Source: Sporolituus thermophilus DSM 23256 (GTDB lineage Bacteria; Bacillota; Negativicutes; Sporomusales; Thermosinaceae). Taken from it: a stretch of DNA of 64,000 nucleotides. Both the position numbers and the translations under genes were made by a program. This document shows positions 36,402 to 44,665 of this stretch, piece after piece. The DNA is taken from the NCBI RefSeq assembly GCF_900102435.1, contig NZ_FNBU01000006.1, positions 1 through 64,000 of the forward strand. The letters run 5' to 3'. The notes beneath the pieces were generated by a model. It worked only from the letters and a program-made list of their open reading frames with translations. It searched no databases and was not told the DNA's origin. Within the stretch, counting starts at the first letter, position 1. Every line of letters begins with the position of its first letter.

Positions 36402-36425
36402 TAACAGGGATAAACAGGCGACAAC
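36392..36425 (+). repeat. Direct repeat, left copy (dinB 3' end and flank)
   Basis: The segment TTTTAGGTGATAACAGGGAT and the following AAAC-GACAAC recur at 39923-39956 with about two mismatches. Together with the shared GGCGGTTTGGGCATTA word (36287-36314 and 39896-39922) it shows that the dinB 3' end is present twice, bracketing 3.5 kb. Confidence 0.7.
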
Positions 36426-36449
36426 TGTAAGAAAGTTAATGATTGCTGA

Positions 36450-36477
36450 AAAGCCTCCCGCTTAACCGGGAGGCTTT
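36450..36477. terminator. Terminator after dinB
   Basis: AAAGCCTCCCG pairs perfectly with CGGGAGGCTTT around a TTAAC loop. It lies between dinB and the convergent response-regulator gene and can work on both strands. The following 36478-36600 is GC-rich with no supported gene. Confidence 0.8.
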
Positions 36478-36600
36478 CGAACTAAAACAAGGCGGCCTGC
36501 GGCGCGGTGTCCGGGTGTGCCGGCGGGCGACCGGCAGAAGGGCCGGAGCTTAGCTAATTAGGTACCCACCGCGCCGTTGGCGGCGGAGAGCGAAAGAATA

Positions 36601-37386
36601 CTAGCGCCGGTTATCGTCGGGGAAACAGTCAGGCCCGTGCCGGCGACCGCAAGCTATAAGCAGGTTGCCTGAGCTTCTGCGAAAATCAAGATTGTTTTTG
36701 CGATATTCGCGCGGGGTAAGGCCGGTATTGCGATGGAATAAAGCGCTCAAATACTGTTGGCTGGCAAATCCGGCCTTCTCGGCTATTTGGGCGATGCTTA
36801 GATCAGGGCGGCTGACCAATAGGTCTTTGACGATTTTTAGACGGAAACTTATAAGGTATTTTGAAAAGGAGTAGCCGACCTCGGCTTTGAAGCGACGACT
36901 AAGGTACGATGGGTTAACGTGCACCGCGGCGGCTATATTGGCAAGGGAAAGACGATCGGCGTAATGGTGCTCCAGGATTGTCAGCACTTTAGTTATGAGT
37001 GGGGAATAAACAGGCCTGGGGACTTCTTTTTGCAAATATCTGCGGAGAATGGCATTTAGCTCATCAACGGATATTGGTTTGATGAGAAAATCGACGGCGC
37101 CGATCTTGATAGCCGCACGGGCGATGGAAAAGTCCTGGTGAGCAGTAACGATGACAATGTCAGTCACCCGGCCGGACTGCCGGAGCTTTCCGGCTACAAG
37201 CAGGTCGGACTGGGCCGGGAGATTGATGTTCAGAAATGCTATGTCAAAATAAGTGGTTGCCGTCAGGTCCATGGCTGCCGAGCCGTCGCAGACAGCAAAT
37301 AAGTGCCAGTGGGGGCAGACAGACTGGATAAGGAGTTTCAGCTGTTCAAGTTCCAGCGGGTCATCGTTCACCAACAGTACATTCAT
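36601..37386 (-). CDS. AraC-type response regulator with a degenerate receiver
   Basis: 261 residues from ATG 37386 behind AAGGCGG; the longer frame to 37494 has no ribosome binding site. The receiver domain (1-120) keeps the acidic pair NDDP, VTAHQDF and LIKPI, but the phospho-acceptor position reads FLNINLP, with Asn53 in place of Asp. The C-terminal AraC/XylS domain (about 145-245) has two helix-turn-helix units (LSLANIAAAVHVNPSYLSRR, LSIAQIAEKAGFASQQYLSA) and GLTPREYRK. It is YesN-like, without a histidine kinase gene nearby. Because Asn53 cannot be phosphorylated normally, regulation by level or ligand is likely. A CIRCE operator and a reverse-strand promoter lie 282-356 bases upstream. 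Confidence 0.88.
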   Translation of the reverse strand: MNVLLVNDDPLELEQLKLLIQSVCPHWHLFAVCDGSAAMDLTATTYFDIAFLNINLPAQSDLLVAGKLRQSGRVTDIVIVTAHQDFSIARAAIKIGAVDFLIKPISVDELNAILRRYLQKEVPRPVYSPLITKVLTILEHHYADRLSLANIAAAVHVNPSYLSRRFKAEVGYSFSKYLISFRLKIVKDLLVSRPDLSIAQIAEKAGFASQQYLSALFHRNTGLTPREYRKNNLDFRRSSGNLLIACGRRHGPDCFPDDNRR

Positions 37387-37667
37387 GTTATCACCGCCTT
37401 GTAACATGATTGCTGTCAGCGAGCAGTAATAACCAGCAGACTTATGCGGTGTGCCGTTAGCGGAACTCCAGGTGCAGGAATGTCTGGTTGCCAACCAACT
37501 GGTTAATGTCGGTACATGGTTGCCTGCCGGCGGTCGTCAGATCATGGCTGGGTATTTGGGATGGAGCGTTGTCATGCGAAGCTTAGTGGGGCCGGTAGTA
37601 CCAAGTTATAATAAGCGCGCACCTATGGCCGGCTGGTAACTAAGTATGCCCAGACAGACGGCAATTG

Positions 37668-37694
37668 TTAGCACTCGACAGCGGTGAGTGCTAA
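37668..37694. promoter_or_regulatory. CIRCE operator (HrcA binding site), no chaperone gene
   Basis: TTAGCACTC-N9-GAGTGCTAA is a perfect CIRCE element. On the reverse strand TTGACT (37737-37742) and TATTTA-complement TAAATA (37715-37720) with a 16-base spacer lie just upstream, so transcription toward the response-regulator gene at 37386 would start near it. No groES, groEL, hrcA, grpE or dnaK is within the window. The rest of 37387-37967 is AT-rich in its right half and shows no gene. Confidence 0.9.
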
Positions 37695-37714
37695 CAGCAT
37701 CGTATTAACAATAT

Positions 37715-37742
37715 TATTTAATGCTTCACTTAAAATAGTCAA
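37715..37742 (-). promoter_or_regulatory. Candidate promoter upstream of CIRCE
   Basis: Reverse-strand TTGACT and TAAATA, spacer 16, placed about 20 bases before the CIRCE dyad. It would transcribe a roughly 300-base leader into the AraC-type regulator. Confidence 0.5.
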
Positions 37743-37967
37743 TAGTAAGTCCTTGGCATTATAACATTATGTTTACTTTTTATGCTAGCAGAATTTTGGC
37801 GTGAGAGTAAAGATTCCTTAGGGAAATAGTAACCAAAGCTTAAAAATAAGTAAAAAAAATAAAAGAAATAACATTTAAACTTTTATACAATTATTTTAGC
37901 AATTTCCAAATTTTTCAGTGGTAGGCACCAACAACCGGCAGGAGACGGTGAACATTATTGCGTCAGG

Positions 37968-39551
37968 GTGAAAGTTGATCTGGCCGGTAATAGCGGTAGG
38001 AGGGACCTCTTTTTGTCAGTTGGTTCCTATATTACGCTAAAAATCGACACTCGTAACGGCAACGTCTGTTCTGCTGAGGGGCCGGGGCTGAGTATCCTGG
38101 GCTGCCAAGCAGGGGAACTAGTAGGACGGGATTGGCGCGAACTGCTCTCAGACTTTGCGGCTAAGTTGGGGAATGGTATAAAAGTTTACCATGGCGCGCC
38201 GCGGCTGGTGGGCAAGAAAGGGGATGATTTTGCGCAACGGTTGCTGCATATTCAGCTCCCGGGCGCGGTGCCAGGCAGGGAGCAATCAACTGGCGCCCGT
38301 ATTCCGGGTAAGCGGCAATTGAAAAGAGAGTGGGAGCTATTGACCCGGCAGGCGCCATTGACGATGATGTTATGGGATATAGACTGTCTGGAGCAGATTG
38401 CCCGTATATTTGGGCCGGAGGCCAGAAAAAAAGTCCTGAAACATGTAAGCCGACAGGCCGTTAGTCTGGTAGACGACGCGCACCGCTTGTTTAAATTGGG
38501 TAACAATGATTTTCTTTTTGTAATAACCGCGAAGGCTGATAGCCAGGCGGCGACTAGGCAATTATTTGCGCGACTTATTGAAAATGCCAGTCAGCCCCTG
38601 AAAATCGACAACTACAAGCTGAGTATGACGATTAATGCCGGGTTAGTCCGGTATCCTGATGACGGTACTGATCTGGACGAACTGTTGAAAAAAGGTGGAC
38701 AGGCTATTTTCAAAGCCCAGCGCAGCGGGCGCAATACTTGGACGACCTATGATCAGGCGATGGAACTTGGCCTGATGCAAGAGATTGCCCTGGGAGCTGA
38801 CCTTCAAGAGGCAATTTTAACGAATAAGCTTGAGTTGTATTATCAGCCGCAGGCGCAAATTACGACCGGCCAAGTGACCGGGGTCGAAGCGCTACTACGC
38901 TGGAAACACCCAGTATATGGAGAGATACCGCCGGCCTGCTTTGTCCCGCTGGCTGAACGGTCCGGCTTTGCCAACCGGCTAACCGAATGGGTGCTGCAAC
39001 ACGCTTGCCGGCAAGGTAAAAAATGGCTGGACGACGGGCTGAGATTTGGCCGGATAGCCGTAAATATTTCGGCTAACTGCTTTGTCGGGGGATGGTTAAA
39101 TCAGGCGGTAACGAGGGTGCTTGCCGATGTAGGGCTTGACCCGCAATTTTTAGAACTGGAAATTACTGAAAATATTGAGGTTGCCGGCGTAGCCGGGGTG
39201 CGCGAGATGCTTGCGGCGTTACGCCGCAGCGGGATAACGATTGCTTTTGATGATTTTGGCATTGGTTATTCCTCGTTCAAGTATATCAAACTGTTTCCCT
39301 TGGACACGGTCAAAATTGACAGGTTATTTGTTGCTGATGTGACCCATAATGTCAGCAGCCGCGCTATAGTCCAGGCGGTTATAAGGCTGGCGGCAGACTT
39401 GGGATTGCGCACAGTAGCAGAGGGGGTGGAAACGGGAGAACAGCTCAGGTTTTTGCAGGCAGCCGGGTGCGATAGCTATCAGGGCTATTTGTTAAGTCCG
39501 CCGGCGCCTGTTCATGATGTTGCCGTTTTACTTTGCCGTCATAGCGGGTAA
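37968..39551 (+). CDS. PAS-like/GGDEF(degenerate)-EAL protein, probable c-di-GMP phosphodiesterase
   Basis: 527 residues from GTG 37968 (weak ribosome binding site; start uncertain). Residues 1-100 look PAS-like (NVCSAEGPGLSILGCQAGEL). The GGDEF domain at about 125-265 has GNNDF in place of GGDEF, so cyclase activity is not expected. The EAL domain (about 275-520) keeps EALLRWKHP, the catalytic Asn in AVNISANCF, ELEITEN, AFDDFGIGYSS, TVKIDR, AEGVET and QGYLLSPP, so phosphodiesterase activity is likely. The degenerate GGDEF may bind GTP as a regulator. It is a second c-di-GMP-degrading gene within 17 kb of the HD-GYP gene. Confidence 0.9.
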   Translation: MKVDLAGNSGRRDLFLSVGSYITLKIDTRNGNVCSAEGPGLSILGCQAGELVGRDWRELLSDFAAKLGNGIKVYHGAPRLVGKKGDDFAQRLLHIQLPGAVPGREQSTGARIPGKRQLKREWELLTRQAPLTMMLWDIDCLEQIARIFGPEARKKVLKHVSRQAVSLVDDAHRLFKLGNNDFLFVITAKADSQAATRQLFARLIENASQPLKIDNYKLSMTINAGLVRYPDDGTDLDELLKKGGQAIFKAQRSGRNTWTTYDQAMELGLMQEIALGADLQEAILTNKLELYYQPQAQITTGQVTGVEALLRWKHPVYGEIPPACFVPLAERSGFANRLTEWVLQHACRQGKKWLDDGLRFGRIAVNISANCFVGGWLNQAVTRVLADVGLDPQFLELEITENIEVAGVAGVREMLAALRRSGITIAFDDFGIGYSSFKYIKLFPLDTVKIDRLFVADVTHNVSSRAIVQAVIRLAADLGLRTVAEGVETGEQLRFLQAAGCDSYQGYLLSPPAPVHDVAVLLCRHSG

Positions 39552-39610
39552 TGAATTCTATTATCGCAGAAAGACCATAGCAAGCAGGGTAAAAGGAGTA
39601 ACGTCAAACA

Positions 39611-39848
39611 ATGAGCAAATTATCCGGAGTTTTTGTGGCCTATTTTGCAAGCAGACCTAAAGACCGCCAGCGACAAAACCAACGCTTTGTCGGCAACGGC
39701 CCAGCAGATTGCTGCCGGGGCTGAAGAGGGCGGGGCGGCCGTTGAAGAGCAGACTGCCACGACGCAGCAGATTAGTAATGCAGCTGGAGTCACTTTGGGG
39801 ATTGTTGAAGAGCTGCAGTCGCTGGTAAAACAGTTCCGGATAAAATAG
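39611..39848 (+). pseudogene. Chemoreceptor remnant
   Basis: A start behind AAAGGAG gives MSKLSGVFV but the frame soon ends. The +1 frame from about 39650 encodes the very C-terminus of an MCP (ALSATAQQIAAGAEEGGAAV, SNAAGVTLGIVEELQSLVKQ, FRIK). Everything between start and last helix is gone. It is a deletion scrap. Confidence 0.7.
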
Positions 39849-39871
39849 CGCTAGCGCCGCGGGCATGAGAA

Positions 39872-39956
39872 TGCGCACCGTCGATGCTTTCGGGAGGCGG
39901 TTTGGGCATTACAGCATCCAGCTTTTAGGTGATAACAGGGATAAACGGACGACAAC
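39872..39956 (+). pseudogene. Second dinB 3'-end fragment (right copy of direct repeat)
   Basis: Encodes RRFGHYSIQ in the dinB frame, then jumps over about 80 bases of the intact 3' end to TTTTAGGTGATAACAGGGAT. It is a deleted copy of 36260-36425 and marks the right side of the 3.5-kb segment containing the response regulator, EAL and receptor scrap. Confidence 0.7.
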
Positions 39957-39971
39957 GACAAAAGGCAAAAT

Positions 39972-39999
39972 AACAGCACGGCAAACCTGCCGTGCTGTT
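39972..39999 (-). terminator. Terminator of the soluble receptor gene
   Basis: AACAGCACGGCA pairs perfectly with TGCCGTGCTGTT around AACC; on the reverse strand a T-rich tract follows. It is 64 bases after the stop of the gene at 40063-40914. Confidence 0.8.
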
Positions 40000-40062
40000 T
40001 GCTTAGATAGCGTTTGTTCAAACGCCGTGCGTCCCCAGGTTCTTCAGGCGAACGGCGCCGCT

Positions 40063-40914
40063 CTATTCGGTAAACTCATACAAGGTTTTGGCCGATTCGG
40101 ACAGGCGGCTGGCCATAACCGCCAGCTCCTGACTGGCCTTGGCCATTTCTTGGATGGCTGTTTCCTGGGAGACAACGCTATGTTCGATGTTTTCAATTTT
40201 TTTCGTCAACGTTTCAATTGCCCGGTACATATTGGTCAAGGATTCGGAAATGTTCTTGACCGATTCGGCGCTGGCCGCCGCCAGTTTTCGCACTTCTTCG
40301 GCCACAACGCCGAAGCCCCGGCCCATTGCTCCGACCCGGGCCGCTTCGATCGCGGCGTTCAGGCCGAGGAGATTGGTCTGGTTGGCCACCGTCTTGATAA
40401 AGGCAATGATTTCATCCGTCTGCCGGGCGGTATTGAGCAGATCCTTGCTCAACCCCCTCAGCTCACTGCCGACCGAGGCCACTTCGGTCGCCCGGCTGGC
40501 AAGCTCCTGCATGCCGGCGGTCAGTTCTTCGGAAGAAGCGGCCAGTTCGCTGGTAACATTGTTAATGGTTTCGAAGGACGTTACACTCTGGGTGGTAGTT
40601 ACGCAGCCTATCACCCGGTCCCCGTCTTTTACGGGCATGGCGTTGGCGATATAGGGAATGCCGTAAGCCGACTTTTCGCGGGGAATGTATTTAACCACTT
40701 GTTTTCCTGTTTCCAGCGCTTCCTTAGTGGCGCCTGAACGCACCGGCTCACCGACTCTGGTCCCCAAATCCAAGTCGCTTGCCGGAATATACAGGATGTA
40801 CTTTCCGTCCCGGGCGATGGTCACGCCGATATCCCCGGCAATTGCATCATTTAGATAAGGCGCCAATTTGCAGAATAAGTCAAGAATTTCGCTGCCCGTT
40901 AATTGACTCATCAT
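40063..40914 (-). CDS. Small soluble methyl-accepting chemotaxis-like protein
   Basis: 283 residues from ATG 40914 behind AAGGAGGGG. No transmembrane segment. The N-terminal ~115 residues form a small sensor domain ([40 protein letters not shown]) as in YfmS-like soluble receptors. The MCP hairpin has the tip [21 protein letters not shown]. It is too short for methylation helices of full length, so it may signal through a remote CheA or regulate another kinase. Monocistronic with its own terminator. Confidence 0.88.
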   Translation of the reverse strand: MMSQLTGSEILDLFCKLAPYLNDAIAGDIGVTIARDGKYILYIPASDLDLGTRVGEPVRSGATKEALETGKQVVKYIPREKSAYGIPYIANAMPVKDGDRVIGCVTTTQSVTSFETINNVTSELAASSEELTAGMQELASRATEVASVGSELRGLSKDLLNTARQTDEIIAFIKTVANQTNLLGLNAAIEAARVGAMGRGFGVVAEEVRKLAAASAESVKNISESLTNMYRAIETLTKKIENIEHSVVSQETAIQEMAKASQELAVMASRLSESAKTLYEFTE

Positions 40915-40998
40915 GACCCCTCCTTAGGAAATAGCTATTTTTTCGACATTTTTGGATAATTCCCCTTTTTATTAAAATTATTTTTCTAATAAAGGGGC

Positions 40999-41034
40999 GG
41001 TCAGGCTTGACTTATTTTGAAAATTGACTTATTT
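40999..41034 (+). repeat. Dispersed repeat, copy 1
   Basis: GGTCAGGCTTGACTTATT followed by GAAAATTGAC-TATTT recurs in inverted orientation at 48325-48359 (one substitution and one small indel). The surrounding 40915-41277 is AT-rich on the left and holds no supported gene. Confidence 0.7.
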
Positions 41035-41277
41035 AGCGCAGACGAACAGATTTATATTTTTGCAATAACCGTCCTGTGATAACTATGGGGTGGATTTTTG
41101 GTAATCGTAGCCAATATTTCAGGCAACTAAAATCTCCGTCCAAATTAAAGGAAATGGGGCTGGATGCGAGAAATTTCACAAATGAATATTTGGTCGCTTA
41201 TAGCTCAACCATCATTCTGGCTTGCCGCCCGGCCGGCCGTCCAGGTTGAACTGTCTTTATAGCGGAGGGGAGGAAAA

Positions 41278-44200
41278 ATGGCCGATAATTATACGTTAAT
41301 CACCAAAGGGTTTCACCTGCTTACCGAAATCCTGGCGCCGTATGTGGCCCAGCAGCTGCGGGCCTTTTTCGGCAATAACTGGTGGCAGGCCGGGGTGCTC
41401 GCCGTGCTCTACGATGAGCAAAAACGCGACCTGCCCGACGACGGCGACTGGGGCGTGCTGGTCGATTCGCTCGATGCCGCCCGCTCACTCATTCTCATCG
41501 ATATCCATTGGAACCAGATATTCAAACTGAAACTCAGCAAGGAACACCGCCACTGGGTGAAAGAGCTTATTACTACCCGCAATAAATGGGCGCACAAGGG
41601 GAGCGGCGATTTTTCCGCCGACGACGCCTGGCGAGCGCTGGACACCATGGCCCGGCTTACCGAACAGCTTGACGCCGAGACGACGGAAGCGCTGCGGACA
41701 CTGGTGCGCCAGGTGCGGTACGGGACGACGGGCGCGTCGACGGCGGCTGCCGGGCCGATGCCTCCACCGGCAGCGTCCCGTCCTAGCCTTGAAGTGCTGC
41801 GGACAGTGCCCCGCGGCGGATTGAGGCCCTGGCGCAACGTCATCCGGCCCCACCCCGACGTGGCCGAGGGGCGGTACCGGCAGGCGGAGTTTGCCGCCGA
41901 CCTTTCCCAGGTCGTGCGGGGGACGGCGCAAATCGAGTACCAGGACCCGGTGGAATTTTTCGCCCGCACCTATATTACCGAAGGGATGAAGGACCTCTTG
42001 GTGCAGGCCATCCGCCGTACCAGCGGCGCCGGTGGCGAGCCGGTCATTCAGCTTAAGACGGCCTTTGGCGGTGGCAAGACCCACAGCATGCTGGCCTTGT
42101 ATCATCTGCTGCGCTCGGCGGCGACCGTGGCGCGGCTGCCTAATCTTCAGCCGGTGCTGGCGGCGGCCGGGGCAAATGAAGTGCCGCGGGCGCGCATCGC
42201 CGTGCTGGTCGGCACGGCCCTCAATCCGTCAAAATCGCGGCGCCCGGCCAATTTACCGGGTATTACCATTAATACCCTGTGGGGGGAAATGGCGGCCCAG
42301 CTGGCCGAGCAGGTGGCCGAGGGCGATGCTGCCACCGCCAATAAGATTTACGACATTGTCCGCGACGCCGATAAAAAAGCGGTGCCGCCCGGGTCGGCGG
42401 CGCTGGTCGAGCTCCTCGACACCTGCGGCCCCTGCCTGATCCTGATTGACGAATTAGTGGCCTATGCCCGGAAAATTTACAAGGTCGACGGCCTGCCGGC
42501 CGGCAGTTTTGAAGCCGTCCTGACCTTTGTCCAGGAACTGACCGAAGCGGCCCGGGCCAGCCAAAACAGCCTCGTCGTAGCCTCTATTCCCGAATCGGAG
42601 ATCGAAATCGGCGGCGAAGCGGGGAAAATAACCCAGGAACAAATCGAGTACACCTTTGGCCGGATGGAATATATCTGGAAGCCGGTCGGCGCGGACGAGG
42701 GGTTTGAAATTGTCCGCCGCCGCCTGTTCCTGGACGTGGAAGACGAGGTGGCCCGGGACGAGGTCTGCCGCGCTTTTAGCGAAATGTACTCAGGCGGCGG
42801 CCGCGACTTTCCGCTGGAGACAAAGGAACTGGCCTATTTGGCCCGCTTAAAGGCGTGCTATCCCATTCACCCCGAAGTTTTTGACCGGCTGTATAATGAC
42901 TGGGCGGCCCTGGACCGGTTTCAGCGCACCCGGGGTGTGCTGCGCTTGATGGCGGCGGTCATTCATGAACTGTGGCTCAACCAGGATGCCGGCCTAATGA
43001 TTATGCCCGGGTCGATCCCGCTAAATAGCGCCATTATCCGGGAAGAACTGACCCGCTACCTGGATAACGGCTGGAACAATGTGGTGGAGACCGATGTGGA
43101 CGGTCCGCGGTCACTGCCGCAAAAGTTGGAAAAAGAAAACCCCCGCTTCGGCCAGTGTATGGCGGCGCGGCGCGTAGCTCGGTCCATTTTCCTGGGTAGC
43201 GCCCCGTCGGTGCGGGAGCAGCGCAACCGGGGCATTGAAGACGTGCGCGTGCGCTTAGGGGTGGTCCAGCCCGGGGAAGCGGTGGCGGTGTTCAACGATG
43301 CGGCCGGCCACCTGCTGAACCGCTCGACCCACCTCTATGTTAGCGGCCAGCGCTTTTGGTACGACCTGCCGCCGAACCTCCGGCGCACCGTCGAAGACCG
43401 GGCCCAGCAATATAAAAGCGACGATGTGGAGCTCGAGCTGGAAAAGCGCCTGAAAGCAATACGCGACCGCGGCGAGTTTGCCGGCGTCCATGTCTGTCCT
43501 GCCTCTTCCGCCGATGTGCCGGACGAGCAGGCCGTGCGGCTGGTGGTGCTATCCCCGAAACAGCATCACCGCATGGGGAGCGCGGACAGCCCGGCGCTGG
43601 CGGCAGCGGGCGACATTCTGGCCAGCCGCGGCGCTGGCCCGCGGCTATACCGTAACATGCTGGCCTTTGTCGCGCCTGACCGGGAGCTTATTGCCAGTCT
43701 TGACATGGAAGTGAGGCGGTACCTGGCCTGGCAATCGGTGCTGGACGAAGCGGAAGCATTAAATCTGGACGCCCACCAGCGGCGGGAAGCGGCGGAAAGC
43801 AAAAAGCGGGCCGACGAAACGGTCGACATCAGGCTGAAAGAGGCGTACTCGTGGCTGCTCACGCCGTATCAGGAAGGCGCCGGGCCGGTTATGTGGGAAA
43901 CGGTGCGCATCCCCGGCAGCGCCGACAGCCCAGTAGTGAAAGCATCGCAGCAGATGCGGACAAGCGAATATCTCATTACCCGCTGGTCGCCGGCCCTTCT
44001 GTTTATGGAGCTGGAGCGCTGGCTCTGGCGGGACCAGGAATATATTCAGATCAAGAAAGTATGGGAGTATTTGGCCAGCTACTGCTATTTGCCCCGGCTA
44101 AAGGACGTGAATGTGCTCATCCACGCGATCGCGGAAGGCCTGCGGTCGGGCGAATATTTCGGCTATGCCGCGGCGGTTACTGAGGCCGGCCGGTTTCTCG

Positions 44201-44658
44201 GGCTGTCTTTAGGCCCGCAGGGCAGCGCCGGTTTTCCTGAGACAAGCGGCTTTTTGGTCAAGCCTGCGGCAGCCAAGCGGCAGTTCGCGCAGGATGAAGC
44301 AGAAGCCAGCCGCATAGCGCCGCCTGTTGATTATCCGCCGCAGCAAGACGGGGCAACCGGGACGGTGGGCGTGCGCGACGGCGGCGACGTACCGCCCGTT
44401 ACCCCGCCGCCGGCGCCGGCGAAAAAAGTGCGCCGGTTCTTCGCCACCGTGGATTTAGATACGGCGCGTATCGGCCGGGACGCCGGCAAGATTGCCGAGG
44501 AAGTTATTCAGCACCTTTCCTTGCTAAGCGGGGCTAGGGTTAAGGTCAGTCTGGAGATCGAGGCCGATCTCCCCGAAGGGGTGCCTGATAATGTGATGCG
44601 CACCGTCACCGAAAACTGCCGGACGCTACGGTTTAAGCACCATGAGTTTGAGGAGTAG
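41278..44658 (+). CDS. Swt1-type HEPN + DUF499 AAA+ ATPase, candidate defence protein
   Basis: 1126 residues from ATG 41278 behind GGAGGGGAGG. The N-terminal ~145 residues match the Swt1-like HEPN domain with the RNase-type motif R-N-K-W-A-H (Arg101, His106). After a Pro/Ala linker comes a DUF499 ATPase: Walker A AFGGGKTHS (264-272), Walker B CLILIDELVAYARK (Asp391, Glu392), later sensor-like SLVVASIPESE. The C-terminus ends in a small conserved domain (VKVSLEIEADLPEGVPDNVM). DUF499 proteins often accompany DUF1156 methylases and helicases in phage-defence clusters, but none is here. It may act alone as an ATP-controlled RNase. Codon use is GC-rich like the host core, unlike the defence island at 2.6-12.2 kb. 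Confidence 0.82.
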   Translation: MADNYTLITKGFHLLTEILAPYVAQQLRAFFGNNWWQAGVLAVLYDEQKRDLPDDGDWGVLVDSLDAARSLILIDIHWNQIFKLKLSKEHRHWVKELITTRNKWAHKGSGDFSADDAWRALDTMARLTEQLDAETTEALRTLVRQVRYGTTGASTAAAGPMPPPAASRPSLEVLRTVPRGGLRPWRNVIRPHPDVAEGRYRQAEFAADLSQVVRGTAQIEYQDPVEFFARTYITEGMKDLLVQAIRRTSGAGGEPVIQLKTAFGGGKTHSMLALYHLLRSAATVARLPNLQPVLAAAGANEVPRARIAVLVGTALNPSKSRRPANLPGITINTLWGEMAAQLAEQVAEGDAATANKIYDIVRDADKKAVPPGSAALVELLDTCGPCLILIDELVAYARKIYKVDGLPAGSFEAVLTFVQELTEAARASQNSLVVASIPESEIEIGGEAGKITQEQIEYTFGRMEYIWKPVGADEGFEIVRRRLFLDVEDEVARDEVCRAFSEMYSGGGRDFPLETKELAYLARLKACYPIHPEVFDRLYNDWAALDRFQRTRGVLRLMAAVIHELWLNQDAGLMIMPGSIPLNSAIIREELTRYLDNGWNNVVETDVDGPRSLPQKLEKENPRFGQCMAARRVARSIFLGSAPSVREQRNRGIEDVRVRLGVVQPGEAVAVFNDAAGHLLNRSTHLYVSGQRFWYDLPPNLRRTVEDRAQQYKSDDVELELEKRLKAIRDRGEFAGVHVCPASSADVPDEQAVRLVVLSPKQHHRMGSADSPALAAAGDILASRGAGPRLYRNMLAFVAPDRELIASLDMEVRRYLAWQSVLDEAEALNLDAHQRREAAESKKRADETVDIRLKEAYSWLLTPYQEGAGPVMWETVRIPGSADSPVVKASQQMRTSEYLITRWSPALLFMELERWLWRDQEYIQIKKVWEYLASYCYLPRLKDVNVLIHAIAEGLRSGEYFGYAAAVTEAGRFLGLSLGPQGSAGFPETSGFLVKPAAAKRQFAQDEAEASRIAPPVDYPPQQDGATGTVGVRDGGDVPPVTPPPAPAKKVRRFFATVDLDTARIGRDAGKIAEEVIQHLSLLSGARVKVSLEIEADLPEGVPDNVMRTVTENCRTLRFKHHEFEE

Positions 44659-44665
44659 CTCGCCA

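Noticed and set aside
36478-36600. Structured RNA in the GC-rich spacer after dinB
   Set aside because: Several short inverted words are visible, but they match no RNA class I know and are expected by chance at this GC content.
39865-40737. 290-codon forward frame over the soluble receptor gene
   Set aside because: It is antisense to the MCP-like gene at 40063-40914 and starts within the dinB scrap.
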